In this document: piece by piece, positions 1-11,500 of the stretch
Numbering within the stretch: position 1 is the first letter of the stretch
How the letters are laid out: every line of letters begins with the position of its first letter
Source: Hydractinia symbiolongicarpus
Taxonomy: Eukaryota; Cnidaria; Hydrozoa; Anthoathecata; Hydractiniidae
Reading direction: 5' to 3'
Assembly (NCBI RefSeq): GCF_029227915.1
Contig: NC_079884.1
Span: 16,678,001-16,742,000, forward strand
Length of the DNA: 64,000 bases
Position numbers and translations under genes: made by a program
Notes under the pieces: model-generated
Database searches by the model: none
What the model was told of the DNA's origin: nothing
Seen by the model: only the letters and a program-made list of their open reading frames with translations

Positions 1-65
1 AATGGACTATTATCACCCTTTATCGTCCACCACGTCATTCTAATCTTCAAAGTTTCTTTGAAGAT

Positions 66-539
66 TTGGAGAAAATTCTAAACAAAACACTCTCATTTTG
101 TGATAACATCATTGTGATGGGGGACATAAACATTGATACTCATAATAAAAATGAAATAATAAATTATCATTACATAACTTCTCTTTGCGATACTTTTGAC
201 CTAAAAAACTTAGTCAAAGACAAAACATGTTTTGCAAGTGAACAAGGAACATCAATTGATGTTATTTTAACAAATAAACAAAGGTCTTTTCAAAGCACTA
301 TGGTTACTGAGACTGGACTCAGTGACCATCATCTGATGATTACAACTTTTCTAAGATCTCATCTGGTAAGATTGAAACCAAAACTAATTGTTTATAGAAG
401 TAACAGAAAGTTTGATAAGAGAAAGTTTCTTTCTGATGTTAGGAATACACGTTTTGATTTTAATGAAAATGACCCTGCTTCAAATTACGACCACTTGACA
501 AAAACGTTTAGTTCTATTATTGAAAGCATGCCCCGTTAA
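66..539 (+). pseudogene. LINE ORF2 fragment: C-terminal part of APE endonuclease
   Basis: The translation holds an IIVMGDINID stretch (endonuclease GDFN-like motif) followed by GLSDHHLM, the conserved SDH motif containing the catalytic histidine of exonuclease-endonuclease-phosphatase domains. APE endonucleases nick target DNA to prime reverse transcription. The N-terminal half lies upstream of the window. The frame closes at 537-539, and homologous coding resumes in another frame at about 545, so a frameshift separates this piece from the linker region. It is non-functional as it stands. Confidence 0.75.
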
Positions 540-574
540 AACAGAAACTGCTCAGGGGAAATGAAGCACCTTTT

Positions 575-1063
575 ATGAATAAAGAACTTAGGCAAGCCAT
601 TTATACCAGGTCAAGATTTAAAAACCGATACAATAAAGATCCTACTGAAGAAAACAAGATTAACTATAAAAAACAACGAAATAAGTGTGTTGGACTCAGA
701 AAGAAAGCCATAAAAATGTATTTTAAAAATGTTATAGTTTCTGGGATTGTAGAAAATAAAACTTTTTGGAAAACTATTAAGCCGTTTATAACCAATAAAA
801 GTGGTTTGAACAATGATAACATTATGATTATCAAAGATGGTGCTCAGATAACCAATGACAGTGAGCTTGCTGAATTATTTAATGAACACTATATTAACAT
901 TGTAAAAAAAAGTAGTGGAACCAAGCCAATATCAATTGATTATCGAAATTCCTTAGACAAAGAGAGACTAATTAATGAGATAATTAAAACATACGAGAGT
1001 CATCCGAGTATTGTCAAAATTAAAGCCTGCAACGAAAATATAAATTTTGCTTTGAGGAGGTAG
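575..1063 (+). pseudogene. LINE ORF2 fragment: linker between endonuclease and RT
   Basis: This lysine-rich segment contains MNKELRQAIYTRSRFKNRY and KKQRNKCVGLRKKA, a pattern typical of the EN-RT linker of CR1/Jockey-type ORF2 proteins, followed by FWKTIKPF. It lies between the endonuclease and RT pieces of the same element. A further frameshift near 1050 moves the reading into the RT frame. It carries no catalytic motif of its own. Confidence 0.7.
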
Positions 1064-2034
1064 ATGACAACACAATCAAAAAACTTTTTACTAATTTAAA
1101 CATAAATTCCTCTCCAGGTAGAGACAAAATACCCCCAAAGCTTGTGAAGTTAGCTAGTGAATATCTGATTGGCCCATTGAAAAATGCTATAAACAGCAGC
1201 ATAAAATTGAATATTTTTCCCGATGGAGCTAAACGTGCAACGGTAGCACCTCTTGACAAAGGAGGCAAAGACAAACATAGCATTAAAATTTTTAGACCTG
1301 TCAGTGTGTTGAATGTATTTTCAAAATTCTATGAAAACATAATGAAGGATCAAATCATGTCTTTCATAGAATCGAAACTTTCAATATTTTTGTCAGCCTA
1401 TCGGAAAAACTATAACACACAGCATGTCTTAATTCGTTTACTAGAAGAATGAAAAAAAAAACTTGATAAGAATTACGTGGTTGGTGCAGTCTTAATGGAT
1501 CTATCAAAAGCTTTCGATTGCGTGCCACATGATTTACTAATCGCTAAACTTGAGGCATATGGATTTGAAATTAATGCCCTGAAATTTGTCCTGTCATACC
1601 TAACAAATAGAGAACAATCTACTCGTATAAACGGACACTACAGTCTTTTCCAAATGATTCTTTCAGGCGTGCCGCAAGGATCAATCTTAGGCCCGATAAT
1701 TTTTAATATTTTTCTTAACGATATTTTTCTTTTTATAACCAGAAGTGACCTACACAACTATGCTGATGATAATACATTGTCAAGCTTTTCCAATTCAATT
1801 CCAAACCTCATTAAAATTTTAGAAGGTGAGTCTGAGCAGGCGTTAGCATGGCTACATGAAAATAAAATGATTGCTAACCCTGACAAATTTCAATGCATTA
1901 TAATCAGCAAAGATAGGATAGAAAACACAAGTAGTAAACTGATAAGAATCGGAGATAAAAACATATATTCGCAAGACGCAGTCAAACTGTTAGGAGTAAA
2001 ATTGACAATAACCTTAGATTTGATCAGCACTTAA
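1051..2034 (+). pseudogene. LINE reverse transcriptase domain with one in-frame stop
   Basis: RT blocks occur in order: SSPGRDKIPPKLVK (block 1), FRPVSVLNVFSKFYE (block 2), VLMDLSKAFDCVPHD (block A), SGVPQGSILGPI (block B) and HNYADDNTL (block C, catalytic YADD near 1760). One TGA at 1450-1452 interrupts the frame before block A, just ahead of an A-run. Both halves are otherwise in the same frame. The sequence shifts frame again near 2030. The enzyme would copy element RNA at a nicked target, but this copy cannot make it. Confidence 0.85.
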
Positions 2035-2072
2035 ATGAGGTTTGCAAGAAAGCATCTGCGCAACTAAATGCT

Positions 2073-2609
2073 TTGTATAGATTTAAAAACATACTTCCTT
2101 TTAAAGCTAAGAGTGTCTTAGCAGAAAGTATTGTGTATTCAAACTTTAACTACTGCCCACTTATTTGGAATTTCTCATCTTCAAAATCACTTTCTAGGGT
2201 CGAAAAACTTCATAAGCGAGCCCTAAAATTTGTAGATAGCGAATATTCAGAGAGAAAAGAAATGTACATTTCTACCAAGAACAAAAGTAACTACATGAAA
2301 ATTATGCGAATACGAAATCTATGTATAGAGATTTTTAAATCTCTTAATAATTTAAATCCGCCATTTATGTTAGACATCTTTCAACGCAGCGAAACAAACA
2401 GGCCAGTACGAAGTCAATATTTAAATAATCTTAAAACATTGAACTTTAATACAAAAAATTTTGGGGAAAAATGTCTTCGCTCATTGGGGCCTAAAATTTG
2501 GAATACTTTACCTTCCGAATTAAAAAGTTGTAACAGCCTTAAAAAATTTAAAACGAAACTAAAGGAGTATGATTTCAGTCACTCGGTCTATTTAAATATT
2601 TTTTCATAA
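2073..2609 (+). pseudogene. LINE ORF2 C-terminal region
   Basis: The reading frame follows the RT domain after a frameshift. It contains SNFNYCPLIWNFSSSKS and KLHKRALKF, a pattern common in the post-RT region of CR1/Jockey-type ORF2 proteins, and ends LGPKIWNTLPSELKS before the stop at 2607-2609. The remaining 150 bp to the aag-rich tail are AT-rich 3' UTR. No separate enzymatic domain is visible. Confidence 0.7.
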
Positions 2610-2765
2610 TTTTTATACATTTTTCATAAAACCATAAACAAATTTTTGTCGGATTTGATTAGTTTCCTGTATATTTATAAGTATGTATTTATTTATTTTT
2701 TTATATCAGGAAGCTATATGTACATAGTTATTTCTCCGACATTAAATAAATTAAGAAGAAGAAGA

Positions 2766-3405
2766 ATGCGCTCCGTCCTGACATGGTCACCAGGTCTCTA
2801 TATTATATGGATTCTCGGATCTCCTGAAAAAATCATCATTATATTCATTTTTTATACATATGGTCAATATATCAATATTGAAAAGCCCGTTCATTCCAGT
2901 ACATATGGACATAATATCCATTCTACATTATCAATATATTGTCTGTTTTTTATAGTGAGTATGTTGTAAAGTCATAAGGAGAACATTTTAAACCTTGTCA
3001 AAACCCAACCCAACAACTTTACTATTCAAATCTGACTGTTCATATCTTCGTTGTCGAACCATTAAACAGCAATGTAAAGAGCCTTAACTTTTGATTAATC
3101 ACGGTAGAAAAATTCGAAAGAGCTTAAATTTCTGATTTGTTTCCATTTTAAAAAAGCAGCAAAAGATAAATAAGAATCTCCTCCATATCGTTACTTATCG
3201 GTACTGGCATGGATAGAACTTGATGATGTGGTTACAAAAGACTGCCTAACAAAGCGTACGGCGGTTCTCATTATTAATGGCAATTAAAAATAATTACAAT
3301 ACCGCCATATCGAATTGAACCTTCGATTTTTTGTATATTAATGGAGCTTATTCTATAACACCGCAATTTTGCACACAAAGAGACAGAATAAGGGTATAAC
3401 TGTAT
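2766..3405. other. AT-rich spacer, no gene recognised
   Basis: Short AT palindromes (for example around 2860-2940) and homopolymer runs only. No coding stretch with recognisable motifs on either strand. Confidence 0.5.
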
Positions 3406-3543
3406 GAATTTTAAATTTTGATTTGATGTGGATTATTGTTTGTTGCAGTATGAAACTAATTACTGCACACCATGTTGTTCTTCCATTTGAACTACCTCCT
3501 TTTAAAGATATATTGGATAACTTTCATGGTTTTACAACAATAG
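3406..3543 (-). repeat. Dispersed repeat, copy 1 (partner at 7800-7941)
   Basis: About 138 bp match 7800-7941 in direct orientation, with shared blocks attattgtttgttgc, gttgttcttccatttgaac and cttttaaagat. This copy lacks about 10 bp present in the other (ggatttgaacca). On the minus strand it holds a tagttcaaatgg stretch resembling a pol III A box. It could be a SINE fragment, but the boundaries are unclear. Confidence 0.55.
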
Positions 3544-4369
3544 ACATTATTTGCTTGGAATTCACAAAATTCAATGTCACTCCAAATAAAAACACATCAT
3601 AAAGCTTGTTGTTACAAAATTAATTGTGAGAAACCTAGCTAAGTATTACAGGTTTATTGAAACTGTTGTCTCCTTGAATTAACAAACTTTAGACTTTCGC
3701 CAAAGTTTTTATTAAAGTAAAGGGTGTAGCCAGCTATTTGAAAACTTTGTTGCAGTCAACTGGTATTTGGCTATTTTTGCTTTTTAGGCAAATTTTTTAA
3801 AAAATTCACGTTAATTTAAATACAACCTAGACCAGGGACGAGGTTGTATTATTATAACCTCGCTACGGACGTCGTTGTACTTATGTAACATAATACAAGT
3901 TAACCTGGGAAGAGGTCAGGGAAGGGCAACAAAAAGTTAGTATGTATCACTATGCTCGACAGCATGACTGCATGTATTAATGTAACTGTTTCTCTTTTAT
4001 TACTTGCAGAGTAATGAATTATCCAATGGTATATGGCATTTACTTGCCATTTATAAAACAACGCCTCCATCCATGCCGTACGCATTTAATTTTTTGCAAC
4101 GTGAAATTCATCCTTGAACAAAATTTAAAATTTTGGTTAAATACTGAGAATTAAAACGCAAAGGCCTACTAAATATCTTAAATTAACATTTAAGGTCGTT
4201 TTTGATCACATGAAAGGTGCACAACTGTTCTAAATTTTAACGAGCTTGTTCGAAAACGCATGCTGTACAAAAAAGCAAGGGGAAACTTTATTCTAGTCAG
4301 TACACAAGCAAGCGAACTGAATTAAGTAATAGGGGAAGATGTCCTGTTAGAGTAAATATTTAGGCAAGT
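3544..4369. other. Spacer, no gene recognised
   Basis: AT-rich sequence with one small hairpin at about 3839-3863 (cgaggtt...aacctcg). No supported reading frame. Confidence 0.45.
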
Positions 4370-5735
4370 AGCCAGGCCCATCCATACCTATACATGCAAT
4401 ACTGAAAACGAAATTTAGGAAACTATTCCCTCAATAAATACGATATTGAATGTATTGTGAAGCTAAACAAGGTAAAGCTTATTCTGATTAAAAAACAATT
4501 AGACGAGTAGCGAAACCTATCAATTCATCATTAAAAAAGTATTTTGGAGAATAACCTTACGCAATATAAAAAAGAACAGAATAAAAAAACGTCCAACGAT
4601 CACTTTTTTCTATTCAAAAATCGAAAGGGCGAGTAGCACACGCGTGCGTATATCATTGCATATGCATACATCAAAGATTTTGTTAAAGCTCTCTCGCACC
4701 AAATGAAATGTTCAATGTTCTAGCAAGCGAATAAAAAAACCTTTCTTCTACTCTGTAAATAGGCAAAGGAGCAAAAGATCCTGCAATACAACCTAACAAA
4801 GAGATCTGATAAAAACGACATCGCGAAAGGTGAAGTATTAAATCTCTTGGTCGGCCAATTCCAGAAAAGACTTTATTTCACTCAGAAAACAGGCACGAGA
4901 GTGTGAGACCCATCCATACATTATTTAAAATGAGAATTTTGGAAGTTGCCTTTCACGCTGAATAAAAAGTTAGATATCCATCCATACACCACTAAAAAGG
5001 AGATTTAGATAATATCAGATGTCCTAACATGTGAATTCACACTAAGACTTTATCCCACTCAGCAAGGAGCAGGAACGGGGGAGACCGATTCATACCACCA
5101 TACAATATTAAAAGGATATTTTGTGAAATACCTTCAGGCGGAAAAAACATACAGCATGTCGTAGCAGACCTGTGTATACAACATTAGTTCTCCTCAGTAA
5201 ACAACCAAGAAAATGAGAGATCCATCCATACCTTATAAAAATAGAGATTCTATCGATATACATGCATCATTTAAAAAACGCATTTTTTTAACTTACACTT
5301 CTCCCGAATTAAATATTCAGCACGCCAACCTGGTAGAAAACTTTATGATGGGAGAAGGATCTCCCGAAACGTCGCCTACTAAACTATCATGTTCAAGAAA
5401 TGATAAACTTTCCACAGTAATATGAATACTGAACAGACAAACCGAAATAATATCTTCAATAGAAAACTTTATGCTAGACACTAAACAAGGAGTGATGTTT
5501 GATGCCCATCCATACACCACTAAGAAGGAGATTTTGGAAAAAGTCGCAAATACGCTTCTACGAAATAATACATTAGATGTTCTAACAGCTCAATTCATGG
5601 AATACTTTATTTTTTATCTTAACGCAGTAAGTTTGCTGGAAGGTGGGACACCTATCCATACATTTATCAAAGGAGAGATATTGAAACAAGCAGTAGATTT
5701 GGATAACTATCCATACACAAAAAAAACGATATTTT
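4370..5735. repeat. Degenerate interspersed repeat with CCATCCATAC motif
   Basis: The word (c)catccatac or a close variant recurs near 4380, 4912, 4980, 5092, 5222, 5507, 5653 and 5707, often followed by a block like caccactaaaaaggagattt. Spacing is irregular, about 50-290 bp. Related words cactcag and aacaaggag recur between copies. Two short open frames across this zone (5213-5425, 5471-5737) read through the repeats and look incidental. It could be an old minisatellite or a diverged element cluster. Confidence 0.45.
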
Positions 5736-5956
5736 AGAAAAATAATTGTGTGTCGTGTTTTTTTTGCTGTTTATAGGAAGCTGTGTAATTTGATTTTGAA
5801 CTTTTAATATTTTTAAAACTAAAACCTCATGACAAAAATGATAAAAGTGTATATAGACTTCTTTTGTTCGTAGCTGTTCGAAAAACTAATATTACTAATA
5901 TTTATAGGACATATTTTAATAGCAGACGATGTTTTATACTGTATAAATATTCATTA

Positions 5957-6010
5957 TAAATAAATGAATGAATAAATGAATGAATAAAAAATGAATAAAT
6001 AAATAAACTA
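5957..6010. repeat. Microsatellite of (TGAA)n / (TAAA)n type
   Basis: Imperfect tetranucleotide run of aatgaatgaataa type, about 50 bp. Confidence 0.8.
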
Positions 6011-6734
6011 TTCGGAGGAACATAGTTATTAATATAGTGTAACTAGCTATGTAAAATTGAGTTATGACTGCATCTTTCACGTTTTACCGGCAATATTACT
6101 TGTCTACATTTAAAACGACGATATGGTTGCTACGAAGTTAAGTTATATTGTGCTGTACAAGACCCGTTCTTAAAGCTCTCTAGCCATTGAACGCTACGAC
6201 TTTCTCATAATAACCTGCTGAAAATAGCTATTAGTTAATAATAGGGTAAATAGAATTTGATTTAGCTAATATTGGGTGTATTTCGACTCCTAAAAAGAAA
6301 TAGTACTCTAGCATTTTTTTGCAAAGCAGGAAAATTTGTTGAGTTATTTCTAAAAGGTTTTTTAGTAATACCAATAGACCAAGGCAGTTCACAAGATAGT
6401 TAGCGTATTGCTCTGAATAGACCTGTCATCATGCTCCATCCATACTACACGAAGGTAGCGTAGTAGCACACAGTATGTTACAAAAACGTTTTTAAGGTCA
6501 TTTCTTTTGTAAACATTATATTTAATTAACACGTATATACATACATTGCAATAAAATAATTTGTTGGTCTGTTTCTATAGCAAAATATCGCCGCTTTATC
6601 AAAAGAAAAATGCTATTCTGGTGATATATAAAGGTAGCAGAACTACACGTCGTAAAAAATGCGGGAAGTAGTTTCGCTAACTTTAGGATCCACTGATTGT
6701 AATTTTTCTTTTTTTTCCTTTTTATTTACATCAT
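6011..6734. other. Spacer, no gene recognised
   Basis: AT-rich sequence without a supportable frame. One isolated catccatac word occurs at about 6428, matching the repeat zone to the left. Confidence 0.4.
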
Positions 6735-7560
6735 ATGCTATTGGTAGCATCTAAAAATGCCATTTGACCAGTGTTCCAAAAACCTCTTGTGCATACATAA
6801 CTCTCGATTCCTGAGAAACATTCGCTGTCCACTCGTTGAATTGCTCACCAGGTAACTGTTGTAGACACGGTTCAATACATTCATCATGACAAACTTCTTT
6901 TACTTACATCCCCGTGACATTACGGATTTCATTATGTCTAAGCGAAACGAAGCCACATTTTTTGCACGACAAAGCTTGATTAATTGTGAACTTGAAATTC
7001 GAATCAGAGCCCAGAAGCATAGCTTGGTAATTGTGTATCCCTCGTTCCTTAAAGGTAGTCAGTCGACTAGATACATTGCTTTTTGGTTGATATCGTTCAT
7101 TCTGACTTCCTGCGTTCTCATTTGATTGACATGACATGATCGAGAATGAAACTAATCTTAGCAATTTATTTTGTTTAATTGGTTTTTCTTTTGTTTTAAT
7201 TCTGGATCTTCTTCATATTGTCGAGTCTGTTGTTTTATTTGTTTACCAAGATATTCAGTTATTTGTGATAAGTTTTAGAATATCGGTAAGACCACCAAGT
7301 TTAATCGGGAGTGACAGCGGTTGTCTTTCGTTTCTGTTTACTTTAATACATCCCGTCAGTGCTGGTATTAATTCGAATTCAATAACTACGAGTACTTCTT
7401 CCAATAATTGTGTGGTAGGTTCGCATACATTACGTTAATTTATGCTTGTAGCCAACCACTTTATGCCCCTTGCGACTCTGTCTTAGCAATTTTACTCAGC
7501 ATCTTTAATTCATTAATCCAATCTGCAACTTTATCCAAAACATATCCATCTTTGAAGCTT
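6735..7560 (-). pseudogene. Decayed retroelement ORF, post-RT C-terminal module
   Basis: Translated fragments on the minus strand run in order across several frames: VADWINELKMLSKIAKTES near 7530-7480, then FKHKLT near 7450, then a short open segment ending ALSCKKCGFVSLRHNEIR near 6960-6910, then KEVCHDECIEPCLQQLPGE near 6880-6830. I recall this order from uncharacterised reverse-transcriptase proteins of cnidarians and sponges, which carry a Cys/His-containing SCKKGGF-SLRH module after the RT. Multiple stops and frameshifts make it a relic. The RT itself is not visible. The family assignment is from memory and unverified. Confidence 0.5.
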
Positions 7561-7799
7561 CTAGAACCAATTACATTATTACATTATTACCAATTACATG
7601 TTACAAACTGCGGTGTAATAAATTAGTTTCCTCAAAAAATTATTTCTTAACTAAATTTTACTTATTGGATTTGATTTTCACATGGCAACTAGTTACTATA
7701 GCTCCGCAAAACCTGAATAACTGAACGTATATCCAAAATAAATTCCTTGCTTGTTTTTCTTTTCTTGTAGTTACCTCTTTTCTTGAAACTTTTGTTTGT

Positions 7800-7941
7800 A
7801 ATAAATTTTGAATTGATTTGCATTATTGTTTGTTGCTGTATAAAACTAATTACACGCCATGTTGTTCTTCCATTTGAACTACCACCTTTTAAAGATGGAT
7901 TGGATTTGAACCAATAACTTTCATGGTTTAACAACAATAGA
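7800..7941 (-). repeat. Dispersed repeat, copy 2 (partner at 3406-3543)
   Basis: Direct repeat of 3406-3543. On the minus strand it contains ggttcaaatcc, which matches a pol III B box, followed downstream by tagttcaaatgg, which resembles an A box. The order is reversed relative to a tRNA gene, so this is not a tRNA as it stands. Confidence 0.55.
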
Positions 7942-8358
7942 AATATTTTTTAAATAACATAACATAGAAATACAAAAGGTCACACATATCAGCATTTATA
8001 CAAAACTAATTTTGTTACCAGAACAATAATACTATATACACCGTCCACCGTCCAAAACTTCCTTATCCCACTCTTCCAAGAATCATTATCACCAAAGTTA
8101 TGTTGGGTTTTACCTGCATTAGAAATACAAAAAAACCTAAAGAAGCAAAAATCAAACCACACTGCCATTACTACCAAATTGATTAACATAAAAAGCAAAG
8201 TATAAATTAGAACAAAAGAATCCCAAGAAGAGTTGTGAACAAAAAAACATTGTGCATCATCATTAAATTAAAGCAACAGAAATTTACCTAGTTTTTAAAA
8301 TCATTACACTGTAAAACTAATTCCACCACTCCACGATTTTGTTTTAATGTGAGGGGTG
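7942..8358. other. Spacer left of the BEL/Pao insertion
   Basis: AT-rich with short open frames that have no recognisable motif. Nothing supportable. Confidence 0.4.
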
Positions 8359-8363
8359 GTAAT
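8359..8363. repeat. Target-site duplication GTAAT, left copy
   Basis: The five bases gtaat abut the left LTR and recur exactly at 14049-14053 beyond the right LTR, so both element ends are intact. Confidence 0.85.
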
Positions 8364-8517
8364 TGTAATATCTCGTAAAAAGGAACTCATGAAAACGTGT
8401 CTTATATCAACAAAATATTTTCTGTACTGCCGAAGCATCTAAAAAGTATACATCTACATCACATTCGTCACACGTGGCTTTAAGAGTCACGTGTTAAAAA
8501 TACATAAATAATTAACA
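8364..8517 (-). repeat. 3' LTR of the BEL/Pao element
   Basis: 154 bp with tg...ca ends, matching 13895-14048 except at two positions around 8439 and 8447. The minus strand immediately upstream reads ttggtggggag, a plausible polypurine tract at 8518-8528. The stop codon of the pol frame lies just inside the LTR. Confidence 0.93.
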
Positions 8518-11500
8518 CTCCCCACCAAAAACGATGATGTCATCTTCGTTTATAAAGTCAATTTTATTTTGGTCGTTATCTTCCTTGTCATTCTCGTAGT
8601 CGCGATCAGACTGTTCAACAGGATAAAGTTTGTTCAAAGTGCGTGTAATTATCGTTTTACGATTGTTGTTAGTTGCGACTAATACCTTTGCTGCACGTAT
8701 ACGAGCGTCCTTGCTTTTCAACAATTTCCTTACTCTACCTATCTTCCATTTTGCTCTAACATCATCGTGTATAAGAACAACATCGTTTACTTTAATTTCG
8801 TAAGAGGACTGTAGCTTTTTCTTCTTCTGTTTGTGAAATTCGCATAAATCGACAACGTATTCATTTAACCAACGTTTCCAAAAATGATCGAGCACAGTTT
8901 TTATGTACTTCGCGCGAACTGTCAACTGCCAACTTTCGCCATCGTATTCTTCATAATCGATACTAACGTTTTTTCCGTATATTAATTGATTCGGAGTTAA
9001 TGGACTTTCGTTAACATCGTCGTAAATAAACGTCAAAGGACGGTTATTAAGTATGCGTTCAATTGCTGACAAAATAGTCAACATCTCTTCATAATCAACT
9101 AAAGTTTTAAAAAGTACTTTTTTCAAACAACGTTTAAGAGACTGAATTAGCCTTTCGAAATATCCACCCTGCCAGGGGGCAGCTTCAATATTAAAACACC
9201 ACTTAATGCCATGTGATGATGCAAAATGTTGAACTTCTTTACTAATAAAGTTAGAACCATTGTCTGAGTTGATAACTTTCGGAGCTCCATTTTTATTTAC
9301 AAAACGTTTTAAAACATTAACACAAGTTGAAGCACACAAATCAGTACTAATATCCAAATAAACAGCTCTACTGCTAACACAAGTAATCAAACAAATCCAC
9401 GCTTTATGTACATCAGAACGTGAATAAATATCTCGTATATACAACGGACCTGCATAATCGATTCCAATATTTGTGAAGGCAAAGTTCAACGATAAACGAA
9501 AATCAGGTAACGCAGAAGTACTTGGGTAAATAAACGCTTTACTTTCAAATCTTTTACACAATGTACAGTTACGTAATAAATTTCTAACAACTTGTCTGAG
9601 ACGCGGTATCCAAAATTGTTTACGCACGTGACAAAGAGTGTCACGTGGTCCATTATGACCAACAGCACGATGTGAATCCGAAACAATAAGAGGCAAAAGC
9701 TCACATTGTGTAGGTAAAAACATTGGATGCCGAGTGTCGTATGGTAAAGGTGAATTTTGTACACGACCTTTACATCGCAGAACTCCATCGTCATCCTTAA
9801 AAAGACCAAGTTTCACTTTTTCTACTTCAAAATTCTTGTTATTCTGGACCTTCCACTGAAACAGTTTTAACCACTTGAATTTCGCAAACTTAATCTCTTC
9901 CACCGACAAATCTTCGGGCCACTCCCTTTTTGTTAGTAATAATGTGTTAGTAGTCTTCTTTTCATTTCTCTTCTTTTCTTCTTTACATCTTCTTATAAAT
10001 CGTAATACATACGCCGTAACGCGCACCAATTTTTTAAAACTATTATAATTATCAACTTTAATGATCTCAGATAAACAAGCATCATTAACTACATCAGAGT
10101 CACTTTTTAAACACGTGAACTCTGTATTAACATTCAATGAAAGTTTCTCTTCACAGGAAGACTCCGGCAAGAACTTGTCTCCAACTTGCAGACGCGGCCA
10201 CTCGTTTTCTGGTAAAGTTAGAAAACCTGGACCCTCAAACCAGAGACTCTTAGTGGAGAGCTTTAATGGCGAAGAACCTCTGGAACTAATATCGGCAGGA
10301 TTAACATTAGTGCCAACTAATTTCAAGCATTTTACATCAAATAATCTTCTTATCTCAGTCAATCTATTTTGTACAAAAGGTTTATAAATTTTATCACTGT
10401 TTTTAATCCAAGAATACACAACACTAGAATCAATCCACGCAAATATACGTTCGATTGGATAAACATTGTTTAAAGCACGGGAGACTGTATCCAACAGTCT
10501 TGCTAACATTAAAGCTCCCAATAATTCTAAGCGAGGTATGGTTTGTGACTTAATTGGAGCAACACGCGATTTACTCGATACCAAAGCAGTTTTAATCTTA
10601 CCGGATTCTGTTTCAAATCGAATATAAACACAACATCCGTATGCTGCTTTAGACGCGTCACTAAAACCATGTAATTGGACAGACTTATACGGATCGTTCT
10701 CATCATTATAACAATAATTTCTATCAATTTGAATAGAGGAGACTTCGTGTAACTCTTGCACAATACCTGACCATATCTCTAAGTGTTCTTCCGATAAAGG
10801 AGAATCCCACTTTACATTCTTAATATATAAATCTTGAAAAAAGGTTTTCATTTTAACGATAATAGGATTTATCAAGCCAAGTGGATCAAAAATTGACGCT
10901 ATTGCTTGTAATACGTTGCGTTTCGTTGTATCGGGCTTCGCATGAAATTTCTGCTTTATCTCCTCAAAATTAAACCCAATTTTATCACTATCTTTAAGCC
11001 ACTGTAATCCCAAAACTTTTGTTGTGTTGCCTTCATGGTTTACTTCAAGAGGCCCTTTGTAAAGTTCGTTAACGAGAGCTTCAAGTTTTGGAGCATTGGA
11101 CTGAAATTTACGCATATTAAAACTTGCTTCTGCTAAACGATCTTTAACTTTACAATAAAACGTAAACCCTTCGTCAACATTTTTAGAGCCGCCATTTAAA
11201 TCATCGACATGTAAAGAATTTAAAAATCGTTCGGTAAATTTAGGATCAATGTCATCATAATTTTTAATATGTTTCGAAAGTGTTGCGTTCAGCAAAAATG
11301 GCGAGGCTGTTAAACTAAATAAAACTCTACAAATTCGCCATTCCTCTAAAACGTTATTATCAAAATTGTCAAAGTCTATAGTATCAATGTTTTTAAACCA
11401 CAAAAATCTTACATAGTCTCGATGGCCTGGAAACAAGGATATTTGTAGAAAAGCTTTTTCTATATCAGCAATAAAAGCTATGTTGTTGGCTCGAAATCTG

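Larger units (their letters stand above)
1..2765 (+). mobile_element. Non-LTR retrotransposon (CR1/Jockey-type), 5' end outside the window
   Basis: The C-terminal part of an APE endonuclease, a reverse transcriptase and a C-terminal region occur in order on the plus strand. The copy ends near 2750-2765 in a short aagaagaagaagaa tail, as expected of a LINE 3' terminus. At least two frameshifts and one in-frame stop break the reading frame, so this copy is dead. No LTR is seen. The order and the YADD motif identify an APE-type LINE; placement in the CR1/Jockey group rests on recalled family resemblance. Confidence 0.85.

Noticed and set aside
5213-5737. Two short frames with HPYT-like repeats
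   Set aside because: They follow from the CCATCCATAC repeat and show no splice or domain support.
7850-7930. Possible tRNA gene on the minus strand
   Set aside because: A- and B-box-like words occur in the wrong order and no cloverleaf can be drawn.
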